The notes below the pieces were generated by a model, which saw only the letters and a list, made by a program, of their open reading frames with translations, was not told the DNA's origin and did not search any database. The translations under genes were made by a program, and so were the position numbers. Shown here piece after piece: positions 38,501 through 48,498 of a stretch of 64,000 nucleotides of DNA. The DNA comes from Adhaeribacter pallidiroseus. Its GTDB lineage: Bacteria; Bacteroidota; Bacteroidia; Cytophagales; Hymenobacteraceae. Location: positions 1,922,001 to 1,986,000 of the forward strand of contig NZ_QASA01000001.1 of assembly GCF_003340495.1 (NCBI RefSeq), in the 5' to 3' direction. Positions within the stretch are counted from its first letter, which is position 1, and every line of letters starts with the position of its first letter.

Positions 38501-39768
38501 ATGCGGTTCATAGATAAAATGTTACTTTTATTTTTAGTAACTGCTGGAATTCAACGCATAGATTTATTTGCGGGTAAATCTAGCTTTTTGATGCAGCCTT
38601 CTTTGGTAATTGCTCTGTTTTTGATTCCGTATACGCTCATTATTTTGTCAGTTAAGAGGCAGTTTAACGTACATCGGAATGTATGTTATTTTATTTTATT
38701 TCAAATACTACTATGTGCTTGGTTTTTATTTTCCTTAGTTGATTTGAAAGACCTTTTACAGGTAAAAAGAATCATTTTATTTTTTATTATTACTTCCTCC
38801 ACCAGCTGCTTTCTACTATTATTTTATCATTCTACTACTCAAGAAAAGATACTATTAAAGTTTATTAAGTACTCATTTTACATTTACGTGATATTTTCTT
38901 TTACGCAACTTTATTTGTTTTTGATCGGAACTTTTGGGGGAGATTTTGTGGAGCCTTTTGGCATTATGATTTTAAATCCGCCCACCATTGGTACCTATTT
39001 CCCTAGGTTAACTGGTGGTTTATATGACCCCAATATCGGTGGTTATTTTTTAACTTTTCTGTTTGTTTTAAACCGCCAGTTTAAAGTAAATATTAAGTAC
39101 AATAAGTACATGGCTTTGCTTATTTTGCTTACCTTATCCAGAAGTGCCATTATGGCTTTTATACTTGTTCTGGTTATTGACAAAGCTATTAATTTTATTT
39201 TAAATAAACCCCGAATTAGTATCAATACTAAAATAAGTAAAAAGTTTTTTTAGGTTCTATTTTCTTTTTGATCGGAATTTTATATGTAATATTTTATACA
39301 AACCTTGCATCTAATTTTGTAAAGGGAGTGCAGGCTAGGTTATTCAATGAGGATAATTCAACTAGCATTCATGCCGGGTTATTTAAAATAGCTATTAATG
39401 GAATTATGCATGATTCCTGGCATTTTATTAAAGGCTATGGCTTCAGTTCATCGTTTCTTTATACTCAGAAATTTTTTCCGAATAGTAAATATGGTAATTT
39501 TCATTCAGAGTTAATTACCATATTTTTTGAAACCGGTGTCATCGGGTTTATATTGTACTTTTTGTTTTTGAGTATTCCTCTAATTACCTTATTAATGCAA
39601 CAATTGCGTAAAAACATAAACTACATCTTAATAGGTATTTCATTTTTTTTGCAAGGTATATTTTACCAGCAGTTTTTATTTCAATACTACTGGATAATGA
39701 TTGCCATTATTTGGTTAGTACCGGTGATCAAATTTCCAGGGGAAAGCAGTTTGAAAAATGTAGCATAA
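38501..39768 (+). pseudogene. Wzy/WaaL-like O-antigen polymerase or ligase, frameshifted
   Basis: Two frames of one polytopic membrane protein: 38501-39253 (about six helices, ending ISKKFF) and a continuation from the shared region to 39768 with the large periplasmic loop (FVKGVQARLF, KGYGFSSSFLY, FHSELITIFFETG) typical of the Wzy_C/O-antigen ligase fold. Adding one base in A5 39239-39243 or T7 39245-39251 joins them into about 422 residues. Polymerises or transfers polysaccharide in the inner membrane. It is the first of two such genes in the cluster. The break is probably a base-calling slip. Confidence 0.75.
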
Positions 39769-39806
39769 TAATACTTTGCTGGTGAAAATAAACAACTTAG
39801 ATACGT

Positions 39807-40889
39807 ATGCTATTTCCGGAAATCTATGTAAATGCCCGCTTTCTTACGCAACCCATTACCGGCGTACAACGGTTTGCCATTGAGATTTCTAAACAATTAA
39901 AAAAAATTATACCAGGTATTAATTTTATTGCACCAAAGGCCATCATACACCAGTTAATTGCCGAAGAGTTAGAGGTTATTACTTTCGGTAGTTATAGCGG
40001 ACATGTTTGGGAACAGATAGAGTTACCATTATTTTTAAAAAAATGTGGAGCAGTATTGTTATTAAATCTAGCTAATACGGCTCCTTTATTTTTTGATAAA
40101 AATATTATTACCATACATGATTTGGCATTCAAAGTTAATCCACAATGGTTTTCTAAACCTTTTTCAATATATTATAATTGGTTGATACCTAAAATCAGTA
40201 GAAAAGCCTTACACATTTTTACGGTTAGTGAAGCATCAAAGAAGGAAATCAATAAATTAATAGGTATACCCGCGCATCATATTACCGTAGCTTATAACGC
40301 TGTTTCAAATAATTTAGAAATTAAGGCAAACCAATCTACTAACAGATTAAATATTCCGGAAAAATATATATTAAGTGTGGCTTCGGTAGATCCTCGGAAA
40401 AATCTTTTGTGTTTGATTGATGCTTACGTAAAGCTGGCACTACCCGGATTTAAGCTTTGCCTAGTTGGCCGGAAATACAAAGTATTTGCAGAAAGTAACC
40501 TTTTTGCTTTAATAAAGGCTAACTCAAATATCATTTTTTTAGAAGATACCTCTGATACAGAGTTGGCATTATTATACCAACATGCTCAAGTATTTGTTTA
40601 TCCATCGTTTTATGAGGGTTTTGGCATTCCAAACCTGGAAGCAATGGCCTTGCAATGTGCTGTAATTACTTCAGATATACCTGTTTTTAGAGAAGTTTGC
40701 GGTGAAGCAGCATTGTATTTTAACCCCGACGATAGTTCTCAATTAGCAGAAAAAATTGCTACTTTGCTCAGTAATCCTGAAAATAAGAATAGGATGAAGC
40801 AGAAGGGTAAAATACAAGCCGAAAAGTTTAATTGGTTTAATTCGGCTCAGAAATATGAACAAATTGTTTTGAAACTGTTAATCAATTAA
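39807..40889 (+). CDS. GT4 family glycosyltransferase
   Basis: 360 residues. Start YVNARFLTQPITGVQRFAIEI is characteristic of the mannosyl/rhamnosyltransferases of GT4 (WbaZ/WbdB-like). Donor domain: YILSVASVDPRKNLLCLIDAY, LEDTSDTELALLYQHAQVFVYPSFYEGFGIPNLEAMALQ in two overlapping segments, with the E-x7-E pair in YEGFGIPNLEAM. Located between the two Wzy/WaaL-like genes. Donor sugar unknown. Confidence 0.88.
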   Translation: MLFPEIYVNARFLTQPITGVQRFAIEISKQLKKIIPGINFIAPKAIIHQLIAEELEVITFGSYSGHVWEQIELPLFLKKCGAVLLLNLANTAPLFFDKNIITIHDLAFKVNPQWFSKPFSIYYNWLIPKISRKALHIFTVSEASKKEINKLIGIPAHHITVAYNAVSNNLEIKANQSTNRLNIPEKYILSVASVDPRKNLLCLIDAYVKLALPGFKLCLVGRKYKVFAESNLFALIKANSNIIFLEDTSDTELALLYQHAQVFVYPSFYEGFGIPNLEAMALQCAVITSDIPVFREVCGEAALYFNPDDSSQLAEKIATLLSNPENKNRMKQKGKIQAEKFNWFNSAQKYEQIVLKLLIN

Positions 40890-40958
40890 CTTATTGATAT
40901 AATTTTTTAAAAAATACTATTCTTAATAACCGAGTTGATATTAGTATAAAAATTTTTT

Positions 40959-42235
40959 TTGATGTTAGCTAAAAGACGTACTTTTCATGATATAGTTTTC
41001 CAAACTGGAATATTAGGATATGTTTTTACCTTGCCTTATCATGCAAAATTTAATAGTATTTTTTTAATTTTATTGATTATCAATTGGATATTTTCTCCCG
41101 ATTTTAAAATACGCTTAGCACAAGCATTTACAAATAAATTTGTTTTGCTTTTGATAAGTATTTATGTGATTTATGTATTAGGTATGCTCCATACCAGTAA
41201 CTTAACTACGGGTACTAAGTTATTGGTAAGAGATTTTAGTTTGGTATTTTGCCCATTGTTGTTAAGTACTACAACTGTTAGTGAAAACTTAAAACGATCT
41301 ATCTTTATAACCCTTTTAGTTACTTTGCTGCTATCTACAGGGGTATGTTATTATCTTTTTTACAAAAATTACTTACTAGTTAATGATTTTTATTTAACCT
41401 TCAGTCAAGGTCATTTTCGAGATAATTTTGTAAAATATTTACCTATTAGACCTACGTATCTGACTTTATATATCCTATTTTCAACAATTTCGATTATTGA
41501 ATTGATTAAGTATTATTTACAAAAGCGGGTATACACAGCAGTTACGGTGTTATTCCTAATCATCCTTTATTTTGTGTTTACAGCACTTCTCCTTTCGGCC
41601 CGGATGCCATTAGCAGCTGGGCTATTGTTGTTTATTTTTTAATATCTAAATACTCTTTAAAGAAAAAATATTATTGGGGCATTGCTATTAGTTTTTCAGT
41701 GGTAATAAGTACTTTATACATAAGTTATAATAATCCTTATTTGAATAAAAGGTTCAAAGAAACCACAGAAACGACATTAAAAGCACCAACCGGAATGGAG
41801 CATAATTCTACTAATATACGAGTAGGGATTATTAACTGTGCTTATCAACTAATTAGTGCTAATTGGTTATTTGGGGTTGGAACGGGAGATTCTCAAGATT
41901 ATTTAAATAAGTGCTATAAAGATTCTAAATTCAGCTCTTTAATGTATCAAGATAGTTACAATACACATAATGCATATTTAGAAATATGGTCTAAAAATGG
42001 TGTTTTCAGCTTTATACTTTTGATTATTATACTTATAATGCCCCTTACAATTAGCTTTAAGTATGATAATATCATTTACTTTTCTTTTTTATTTATCTTT
42101 TGTTTAACTTCTCTTACGGAATCAACTCTAAACTCGCAGAAAGGTGTGGTATTTTATAGTTTTTTCAATTCTCTACTAGCTTTTAATATGCCTTATTTCA
42201 AGTACTATTCTAAGAAAATTAGTGGCTTAAATTAA
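40959..42235 (+). pseudogene. Second Wzy/WaaL-like membrane protein, frameshifted
   Basis: Frame one (40959-41642) gives seven or so helices ending PLAAGLLLFIF; frame two (to 42235) begins LISKYSLKKKY and contains NIRVGIINCAYQLISANWLFGVGTGDSQDYLNKCY and NTHNAYLEIWSKNG, matching the O-antigen ligase (Wzy_C) domain with its His in the periplasmic loop. One T added to the T6 run at 41635-41640 gives about 425 residues. It is the more ligase-like of the two copies. It may attach the polymer to lipid A core or polymerise it; the sequence cannot decide. Confidence 0.78.
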
Positions 42236-42352
42236 ATTTATGCTCTAAAAAATTCTTGTTTTGAAAATCAGATAATCTGGTCTATAAATTAATGGCCTGA
42301 ACAATGTATTGATCGGTGTAATAAATGATAAAAAATTTTAGATTTATCTTTA

Positions 42353-43498
42353 ATGAAATTAGCCATTGTGCACGATGATTTGATGCGCCGGGGTGGAGCG
42401 GAACAAGTAGCACGGTGTTTTCATTATGCTTTTCCGGAAGCCCCTATTTTTACTTTAGCGTATGATGCAGAAAATACTTATCCGGATTTTAAAAATAGCC
42501 GGGTAATTACTTCCTGGTATCAGAAGCTGGCAAAAGATGAAAGTAAAATGAAGAAATTTTTCTTTCCTTTTGGACTTTTGGCCATGCACCAGTTAGATGT
42601 TACCCTATTTGATGTTATTTTAATATCTTCAACGTATTGTGCTAAATACATTAAAGTTTCTCCCGGAGCTTTAGTTATTAATTATTGTCATCAACCTTTC
42701 CGGCTGGCTTGGTACCCGGAGTCTTATGGCGAGTATGTGCAAGCTAGAGGTTTAAAAAAACAGTTGTTGCGTACTGTTATATCTGTTTTGCAGCATTATG
42801 ATTTTAAAGCTGCGCAACGAACCGATTACTTTATTGCAAATACCGCTGAAACGAGTATCAAGATTAAAGAAATATACACTTCTAGTAAAGAGATTCAGGT
42901 AATCTATCCTCCGGTAAATACTAAAAACTTCTATGTAGCTTCGCACCAGAATGGATACTATTTAATGGTAACAAGGCTGGAATACTATAAAAAAGTGGAT
43001 TTAGCCATAGAGGTTTTTAATCAATTAGGGTTACCGCTAGTAATTGTTGGAACTGGAACTAAAGAAAAAGAACTTAAAACGCAGGCAAAGCATAACATTA
43101 CTTTTAAAAGTAGATTATCCGCCCTAGAGTTAAGTAAATTGTACGCGGAATGCCGGGCCTTTATTTTTCCGCAACACGAGGATTTTGGAATTACGCCTTT
43201 AGAAGCCAATGCCTCCGGACGGCCAGTTATTGCTTATGCCGCGGGAGGTGTACTGCATACCATGCTTCCTTATAAAGAACTTGTAGCCCAAAGCACGGCT
43301 GTTTTTTTTAAAAATCAAAGTGTGGAGGCGCTAATAGAAGCCGTAAGCTTGATGGAAAATATTTATGCCGATTTTGATCCGGAATTTATTCGCCAAAATT
43401 CTTTACGTTTCGACGAAAGCACTTTTATAAAATCAATCCAAAATTTTGTTCTAGATAAATACGGAGCTGAGTATAAAAACTTACACCCGGTGGAGTAA
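42353..43498 (+). CDS. GT4 family glycosyltransferase, WbaZ-like
   Basis: 381 residues. Begins AIVHDDLMRRGGAEQVARCFHYAFPEAPIFTL and has CHQPFRLAWYPESY, AANTAETS-like FIANTAETSIKIKEIY, YLMVTRLEYYKKVDLAIEVF and the donor motif FIFPQHEDFGITPLEANASGRPVIAY in segments. This arrangement is typical of mannosyltransferases that act early on the repeat unit. It is close to the initiating transferase gene (64 bp). Base composition returns toward the genome norm here. Confidence 0.88.
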   Translation: MKLAIVHDDLMRRGGAEQVARCFHYAFPEAPIFTLAYDAENTYPDFKNSRVITSWYQKLAKDESKMKKFFFPFGLLAMHQLDVTLFDVILISSTYCAKYIKVSPGALVINYCHQPFRLAWYPESYGEYVQARGLKKQLLRTVISVLQHYDFKAAQRTDYFIANTAETSIKIKEIYTSSKEIQVIYPPVNTKNFYVASHQNGYYLMVTRLEYYKKVDLAIEVFNQLGLPLVIVGTGTKEKELKTQAKHNITFKSRLSALELSKLYAECRAFIFPQHEDFGITPLEANASGRPVIAYAAGGVLHTMLPYKELVAQSTAVFFKNQSVEALIEAVSLMENIYADFDPEFIRQNSLRFDESTFIKSIQNFVLDKYGAEYKNLHPVE

Positions 43499-43562
43499 GA
43501 ATTTCTACATTATCTAAGTCAATTTTAATAGATTTGCTTAGAAATACAGGTAATTCACATTA

Positions 43563-44945
43563 ATGGCAGGGCAGAACCAAAAGTACATTAAAATAATAAA
43601 CACGGTAGGAGATCTGATTTTACTTAATATAGCTGCTTTGGCTGGTTATGTAAGCCGTTTTAATGGATCGGAGAATTTTATCGAATCGCAATTTTTAAGT
43701 TTATTACTGTACTGCAATTTAGCTTGGATTACTGCTGCTTCTATCTTAAATTCCTACAATATTAAGCGGGTAACCCGGATTACTTCTATTGTCAGTAATC
43801 TTATTAAACAGGTTATACTGTTTATTTTATTAGTAGAAGCAACCATTAATATTACCAAACCTTACTTTTTTTCCCGATCGTTTCTGACTTACACGTATGT
43901 TTACTTAACGATCCTGATGGTAGGCTGGCGCGTAGGGCTTACGTATATTTTAAAGTATTATCGTATAAAAGGCGGAAATTACAAGAAAGTAGTTATTGCG
44001 GGATTTGGCAGGGCATCGAACCAACTACGAAAATACTTTGAATCTCGGCCGGATACGGGTTATCGTTTTTACGGTTTTTTTGATGATAATCCGAAAAATA
44101 CCAGTAAATCTTTAGGAAAAATCGATGATTTAGAGGATTACGTACTGCGTAACCAAATAGATGAGATTTACTGTTCGGCGTTTGAACTAACCAGCAATCA
44201 GGTAACCAGAATTATTGATTTTGCCGAAGATAATCTTATTCGGTTAAAGTTTATTCCGGAAGCTAATTTGATTCAATCGCGCAAATTGGAGGTAGATTTT
44301 TATGACCTGCTGCCTATCATGAACCTTCGTCCGATACCTTTGGACGATTCCTTTAATATGGTAGTTAAGCGAGTTTTTGATATTCTATTTTCTTTTGTAG
44401 TAATCGTTTTTGTGCTTTCCTGGCTCATACCAATTGTTGGAATTTTGATAAAATTAGATTCTAAAGGGCCTATTTTGTTTAAACAATTACGAAACGGCCG
44501 GGATAATAAACCCTTTGTTTGCTATAAATTTAGAAGTATGCGGCAAAATGAAGAGGCAGATATAAAGCAAGCTACCAAAGATGATGATCGAGTAACTAAG
44601 TTGGGTGGTTTTTTAAGAAAAACAAATTTAGATGAGCTACCGCAGTTTTTTAACGTGTTTTTAGGGGACATGTCGGTAGTCGGACCGCGTCCGCATCCGG
44701 TAAAGTTAAACGAAAATTACCGGCGGTTAATTGGCCGGTATATGTCGCGGCACTTAATTAAACCGGGGGTTACGGGTTTAGCACAGGTAAAAGGCTATCG
44801 CGGAGAAACATCGGAACCGCACCAAATGAAGAATAGAATTAAAATAGATTTGTTTTACATTGAAAACTGGACCTTTTTACTCGATATTAAAATTATTTTT
44901 TTAACTATTTACAATATGCTGAAAGGTGAAGAAAACGCTTTTTAA
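43563..44945 (+). CDS. Initiating polyprenyl-phosphate sugar-phosphate transferase (WbaP/WcaJ-like)
   Basis: 460 residues. Four N-terminal helices, a CoA-binding-like Rossmann part (KVVIAGFGRASNQLRKYFESRPDTG in segments, about 140-170), then a fifth helix and the bacterial sugar transferase domain: LDSKGPILFKQLRNGRDNKPFVCYKFRSM in segments, LRKTNLDELPQFFNVFLGDMSVVGPRPHP and RHLIKPGVTGLAQVKGYRG. It transfers a sugar phosphate to undecaprenyl phosphate and starts the repeat unit in the inner membrane. It is the last gene of the cluster, before a bidirectional terminator. Confidence 0.93.
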   Translation: MAGQNQKYIKIINTVGDLILLNIAALAGYVSRFNGSENFIESQFLSLLLYCNLAWITAASILNSYNIKRVTRITSIVSNLIKQVILFILLVEATINITKPYFFSRSFLTYTYVYLTILMVGWRVGLTYILKYYRIKGGNYKKVVIAGFGRASNQLRKYFESRPDTGYRFYGFFDDNPKNTSKSLGKIDDLEDYVLRNQIDEIYCSAFELTSNQVTRIIDFAEDNLIRLKFIPEANLIQSRKLEVDFYDLLPIMNLRPIPLDDSFNMVVKRVFDILFSFVVIVFVLSWLIPIVGILIKLDSKGPILFKQLRNGRDNKPFVCYKFRSMRQNEEADIKQATKDDDRVTKLGGFLRKTNLDELPQFFNVFLGDMSVVGPRPHPVKLNENYRRLIGRYMSRHLIKPGVTGLAQVKGYRGETSEPHQMKNRIKIDLFYIENWTFLLDIKIIFLTIYNMLKGEENAF

Positions 44946-44965
44946 AATTTAAAAAACGTCATAAT

Positions 44966-44997
44966 AAAAGCCGGTAAGTACCAACTTACCGGCTTTT
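44966..44997. terminator. Bidirectional terminator between polysaccharide cluster and PDH gene
   Basis: aaaagccggtaagt pairs exactly with acttaccggctttt around a 4-base loop (14-bp stem). It lies between convergent genes, 21 bp after the transferase stop and 20 bp before the pdhB-like stop. Confidence 0.93.
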
Positions 44998-45016
44998 CCA
45001 TTAATAATTTAAAAAA

Positions 45017-46000
45017 TTAAGCTTTGCGGTACATTACCGATTGCACGGCTTTAACCGTACGTTCCACATTAGGCAAAGAAGCTTCAATAAGGGTAGGCGC
45101 ATAAGGTAAAGGTACATCGCGGCAAGTAACGCGTTTAACCGGAGCATCCAGGTAATCGAAGGCGTTATGCTGTACGTGGAAAGCAATTTCGGAAGAGATA
45201 GAGGCTAATGGCCAAGCTTCTTCCACAATTACTAAGCGATTGGTTTTCTTCACCGATTCCATGATAGTTTTATAGTCGATGGGGCGGACGGTACGTAAAT
45301 CGATAACTTCGGCCGAAATATTTTCTTTTTGTAACTCCTCGGCAGCCGCTAACACTACTTTCATTATTTTACCAAATGATACCAATGTTACGTCTGTACC
45401 GGGGCGTTTTACATCGGCTACCCCAATCGGGATCATGTATTCTTCTTCCGGAACTTCGCCTTTGTCGCCGTACATTTGTTCTGACTCCATAAAAATTACC
45501 GGATCTTCATCGCGGATAGAGGATTTCAAAAGACCTTTCGCATCGGCGGGGTTACTTGGCACCACTACTTTTAAACCCGGGCAGTTCGCGTACCAATTTT
45601 CAAAATTTTGCGAATGCTGCGACGACAACATACCGGCGCTGCCGGTTGGTCCCCGGAAAACGATGGGCACCCGGTACTGACCACCCGACATGGACATCAT
45701 TTTGGCCGCTGAGTTAATAATCTGGTCTATGGCCACCAGCGAAAAATTAAAAGTCATAAATTCAATGACAGGGCGCAGACCATTCATGGCCGCTCCAATA
45801 CCAATACCGGCAAAGCCTAACTCGGCAATCGGGGTATCAATAATGCGTTCCGGCCCAAACTCATCCAACATGCCCTGACTTACTTTGTAGGCCCCATTGT
45901 ACTCGGCAACTTCTTCGCCCATTAAAAAAATACGGGGATCGCGTCGCATTTCTTCGGTCATGGCTTCGCGCAAAGCTTCTCTAAACTGAATTGTTCGCAT
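45017..46000 (-). CDS. Pyruvate dehydrogenase E1 component, beta subunit
   Basis: 327 residues, full length for the family. Transketolase pyrimidine-binding domain: [39 protein letters not shown] in segments, [20 protein letters not shown] and [22 protein letters not shown]-terminal domain [16 protein letters not shown]. With the alpha subunit, which is not adjacent, it decarboxylates pyruvate with thiamine diphosphate and passes the acetyl group to E2. 2-oxoisovalerate dehydrogenase is a weaker alternative, but the sequence is close to Bacteroidota PdhB. Confidence 0.92.
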   Translation of the reverse strand: MRTIQFREALREAMTEEMRRDPRIFLMGEEVAEYNGAYKVSQGMLDEFGPERIIDTPIAELGFAGIGIGAAMNGLRPVIEFMTFNFSLVAIDQIINSAAKMMSMSGGQYRVPIVFRGPTGSAGMLSSQHSQNFENWYANCPGLKVVVPSNPADAKGLLKSSIRDEDPVIFMESEQMYGDKGEVPEEEYMIPIGVADVKRPGTDVTLVSFGKIMKVVLAAAEELQKENISAEVIDLRTVRPIDYKTIMESVKKTNRLVIVEEAWPLASISSEIAFHVQHNAFDYLDAPVKRVTCRDVPLPYAPTLIEASLPNVERTVKAVQSVMYRKA

Positions 46001-46577
46001 TTATAATTTGATTTATACCAACTATGGTAGCGTAAAAATTAAAATTTATTTTAAAAATCCGGCTTTGTTAACGGATCATGTATTCTATTTAGCCTTGTTC
46101 TTTTAAATACCAAAACTACATATTTTCTGAAATACTTACAGTATCCATTTTGTTTTTTTGTGAAACGTAAGCCTGAAGAAGAATTTAGCTGACTTACCGG
46201 AGTGCTGCTTGCAATATTCAGATAACAGTTAAATAGGTTAGCTATCATTAGTTTTTACTTCTTTTTGTAAAATGCTCTACAATCAAATTAAATTGGCTAA
46301 TCGCTTAATAATACAGTATTTATCTACAAGATGCTATGTTATTTATAGAATTTAGAGGTAACTCTAAGGAAGATGCAACCTTGTCTCTAGCTTGTAGTAA
46401 TAGTATATCAGAAAAAACAAGAAGCTGAAGTAAGTATTTGCCAGCTTTTTGCGATACTTACGAAGTTAATAGCCGCATAATAAAGTTTATGCGGCAGTTT
46501 AATAAATAGGAGTTAGTTATTGAAAGCAGTTACTTTTACAGTTAATAGTGTTATATTAGTTTAATTTTTAAAGAGAC
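46001..46577. other. Gene-free divergent region
   Basis: Between the PDH beta gene (minus) and the PspC gene (plus). The 65-codon frame at 46051-46248 lacks any sign of coding. A hairpin at 46472-46495 is listed separately. Promoters of both genes are expected. Confidence 0.5.
46472..46495. promoter_or_regulatory. 9-bp hairpin upstream of the PspC gene
   Basis: gccgcataa pairs exactly with ttatgcggc over a 6-base loop, 82 bp before the pspC-like start. No T run follows, so leader structure or operator rather than terminator. Confidence 0.4.
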
Positions 46578-46796
46578 ATGAAACGGTTACAATATTACAT
46601 TGAATCGCGGGCTTTTGGTGTTTGTACGGCACTCGGCGAAAAGTTAGGCTTTGCTACCAGCAGTATTCGCATGTCTTTTATTTACTTGTCCTTCCTGACT
46701 TTTGGCTCACCCGTACTCATTTACTTAATGCTGGCTTTTTGGTTAAACATTCAAAAATGCTTGCGCCGGCAAAAAAGTACGGTTTGGGATTTTTAA
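46578..46796 (+). CDS. PspC domain protein
   Basis: 72 residues. The PspC pattern of a short amphipathic start (YYIESRAFGVCTALGEKLGFATSSIRMSF in segments) followed by a hydrophobic pair of segments (IYLSFLTFGSPVLIYLMLAFWL) and a basic tail. Phage-shock C-like proteins sit in the inner membrane and respond to envelope stress. It is a lone gene without other psp genes nearby. Compared with full PspC there is no extra C-terminal domain. Confidence 0.75.
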   Translation: MKRLQYYIESRAFGVCTALGEKLGFATSSIRMSFIYLSFLTFGSPVLIYLMLAFWLNIQKCLRRQKSTVWDF

Positions 46797-46879
46797 ATTT
46801 TTACCGGAGCAGCGTTTATTTTTTCTACTTTCCCGGACTAGTTGCTTAATTAGATAATGCACCAAATATTTTGCATCCG

Positions 46880-47923
46880 TTAACTGGTAAAATTTTTAAA
46901 TTTTAATTCCCGGTAGCTTCTTTTTTGCCGAATAAAATAATCCCAAACAATACTCCGGCTATATACGCCCTTAGCTGGGCTTTTTTGAACCAGCATTTGC
47001 TCTGCTCTTGTTTTATACCAATACTTTCTGTTCTGCCATATAGCCAAGTGTGCTCTAAAAACAGCTAAACCGTCCGCGGCTTGTCCGCTACTGATAAATG
47101 TAAGCGCGGCAATCCAATCTAATAATAATCGTGTGCAAAAGGTTGCAAAAAGGTTTTTGCCGGCGAAATTTTTATAAAGCAGCGCTAAGCCATTTCTAAA
47201 ATTTAAAAAAGTTTTCCGGGGGTTCGATGCGGGTAGGGTACCACCGCCCACGTGGTAAACTTCACTTTTACCACAATACCATATTTGGTAACCTTGATTT
47301 TGTAATCGCCAGCACAAGTCAATTTCTTCCATATGGGCAAAAAAAGCAGGCTCTAAACCGTGCATCTGGTGATAGGCCGCTGCGCGCACAAACAAACAGG
47401 CCCCGCTGGCCCAGAAAACCGGTACAGCATCGTTGTATTGCCCGCGATCTTCTTCAATGGATTGAAACAATCGGCCCCGGCAGAACGGATACCCAAAGCG
47501 ATCGAGCAAACCGCCACCCGCTCCCGCATATTCAAAGAAAGACGGCTTGTAATAAGATTTGATTTTAGGCTGACAAGCGGCAATAACAGGATGGCTTTCC
47601 ATTAGTTCGATTACTGGCGTAACCCAGCCAGCAGTAACTTCTACATCTGAATTTAACAAGATGTAATAATCGGCTTCGATTTGCTGAATCGCTTGATTGT
47701 AACCTACGCAGAAGCCTAAATTTTGCTCGTGTTGAATGAGCTTTATGTTCGGATAATTTTCTTGTACAAACGGCACGGAGTTATCGGTAGATTGATTATC
47801 TACCACGAAAATGGTGCAGCCGGAAGAATGCGTAACTACGGAAGGTAAAAATTGGGCTAAGTACTTCTGACCATTCCAGTTTAAAATAACAATAGCAACC
47901 GAAAGGCGCTGCTTATAAACCAA
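46880..47923 (-). CDS. GT2 family glycosyltransferase
   Basis: 347 residues. VAIVILNWNGQKYLAQFLPSVV, FVVDNQSTDNSVPF, QNLGFCVGYNQAI, YYILLNSDVEV, and FWASGACLFVRAAAYHQMHG with AHMEEIDLCWRLQNQGY: the rhamnosyltransferase-like GT2 set with all catalytic motifs. A C-terminal hydrophobic region may tie it to the membrane. Its start overlaps the end of the ybaB gene by 11 bp, so the two are co-transcribed. Not part of the main polysaccharide locus; acceptor unknown. Confidence 0.88.
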   Translation of the reverse strand: MVYKQRLSVAIVILNWNGQKYLAQFLPSVVTHSSGCTIFVVDNQSTDNSVPFVQENYPNIKLIQHEQNLGFCVGYNQAIQQIEADYYILLNSDVEVTAGWVTPVIELMESHPVIAACQPKIKSYYKPSFFEYAGAGGGLLDRFGYPFCRGRLFQSIEEDRGQYNDAVPVFWASGACLFVRAAAYHQMHGLEPAFFAHMEEIDLCWRLQNQGYQIWYCGKSEVYHVGGGTLPASNPRKTFLNFRNGLALLYKNFAGKNLFATFCTRLLLDWIAALTFISSGQAADGLAVFRAHLAIWQNRKYWYKTRAEQMLVQKSPAKGVYSRSIVWDYFIRQKRSYRELKFKNFTS

Positions 47924-48248
47924 GGCTGTTTAAATCTAATCCGGGAATGTTAGGCAATAATCCTTCGGTTTGGCGTTTCATTTCGTCGCGACCTTTCTCT
48001 CCGGCCTCATCCATGGCTTTATTAACGGCGGCAACGACCAGGTCGGTGAGCATTTCTTTATCTTCCTGGTTTAGCAAAGAAGCATCTATTTCCAGGGAAA
48101 TCAACTTACGTAAGCCGTTTGCTTTTGCTTTTACTAAACCTGCCCCCGACTCAGCAGTAACGGTGATAAACTGGAGGCTATCCTGGGCATCTTTCATTTT
48201 GGCCTGAACCTCTTTTATCTTGCCCATCATCGAAAACATATCAAACAT
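47913..48248 (-). CDS. YbaB/EbfC family nucleoid-associated protein
   Basis: 111 residues, the usual length. MFDMFSMMGKIKEVQAKMKDAQDSLQF start, middle VTAESGAGLVKAKANGLRKLISLEIDASLL and NKAMDEAGEKGRDEMKRQTEGLLP define the family (dimeric DNA-binding proteins of unclear role). In many bacteria it is next to recR/dnaX; here it precedes a GT2 gene with an 11 bp overlap. Confidence 0.93.
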   Translation of the reverse strand: MFDMFSMMGKIKEVQAKMKDAQDSLQFITVTAESGAGLVKAKANGLRKLISLEIDASLLNQEDKEMLTDLVVAAVNKAMDEAGEKGRDEMKRQTEGLLPNIPGLDLNSLGL

Positions 48249-48498
48249 AGCGCTGGCGGTTTTAATTATTACTATATAAAGTGGAGCAAAGGTAATAATT
48301 TAAAAAATAATACCTAAGGACTGGTAAAGGCAGGAGTTTAAAAATTATTACTTCTAATTTATTAAACACGAATACCAAATAATTTGATACTAGGCTTATG
48401 AATATACAGGATTACCGGACTAACTGCCTATACAATTAATAGGAAGCTACCAAACAGCCAAAGTAATTTGATCGATGATTTTTTATATGTACCTATGA

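Noticed and set aside
46051-46248. 65-codon minus-strand frame in the PDH/PspC gap
   Set aside because: Mixed, non-biased composition, no recognisable family, and no support from neighbours.
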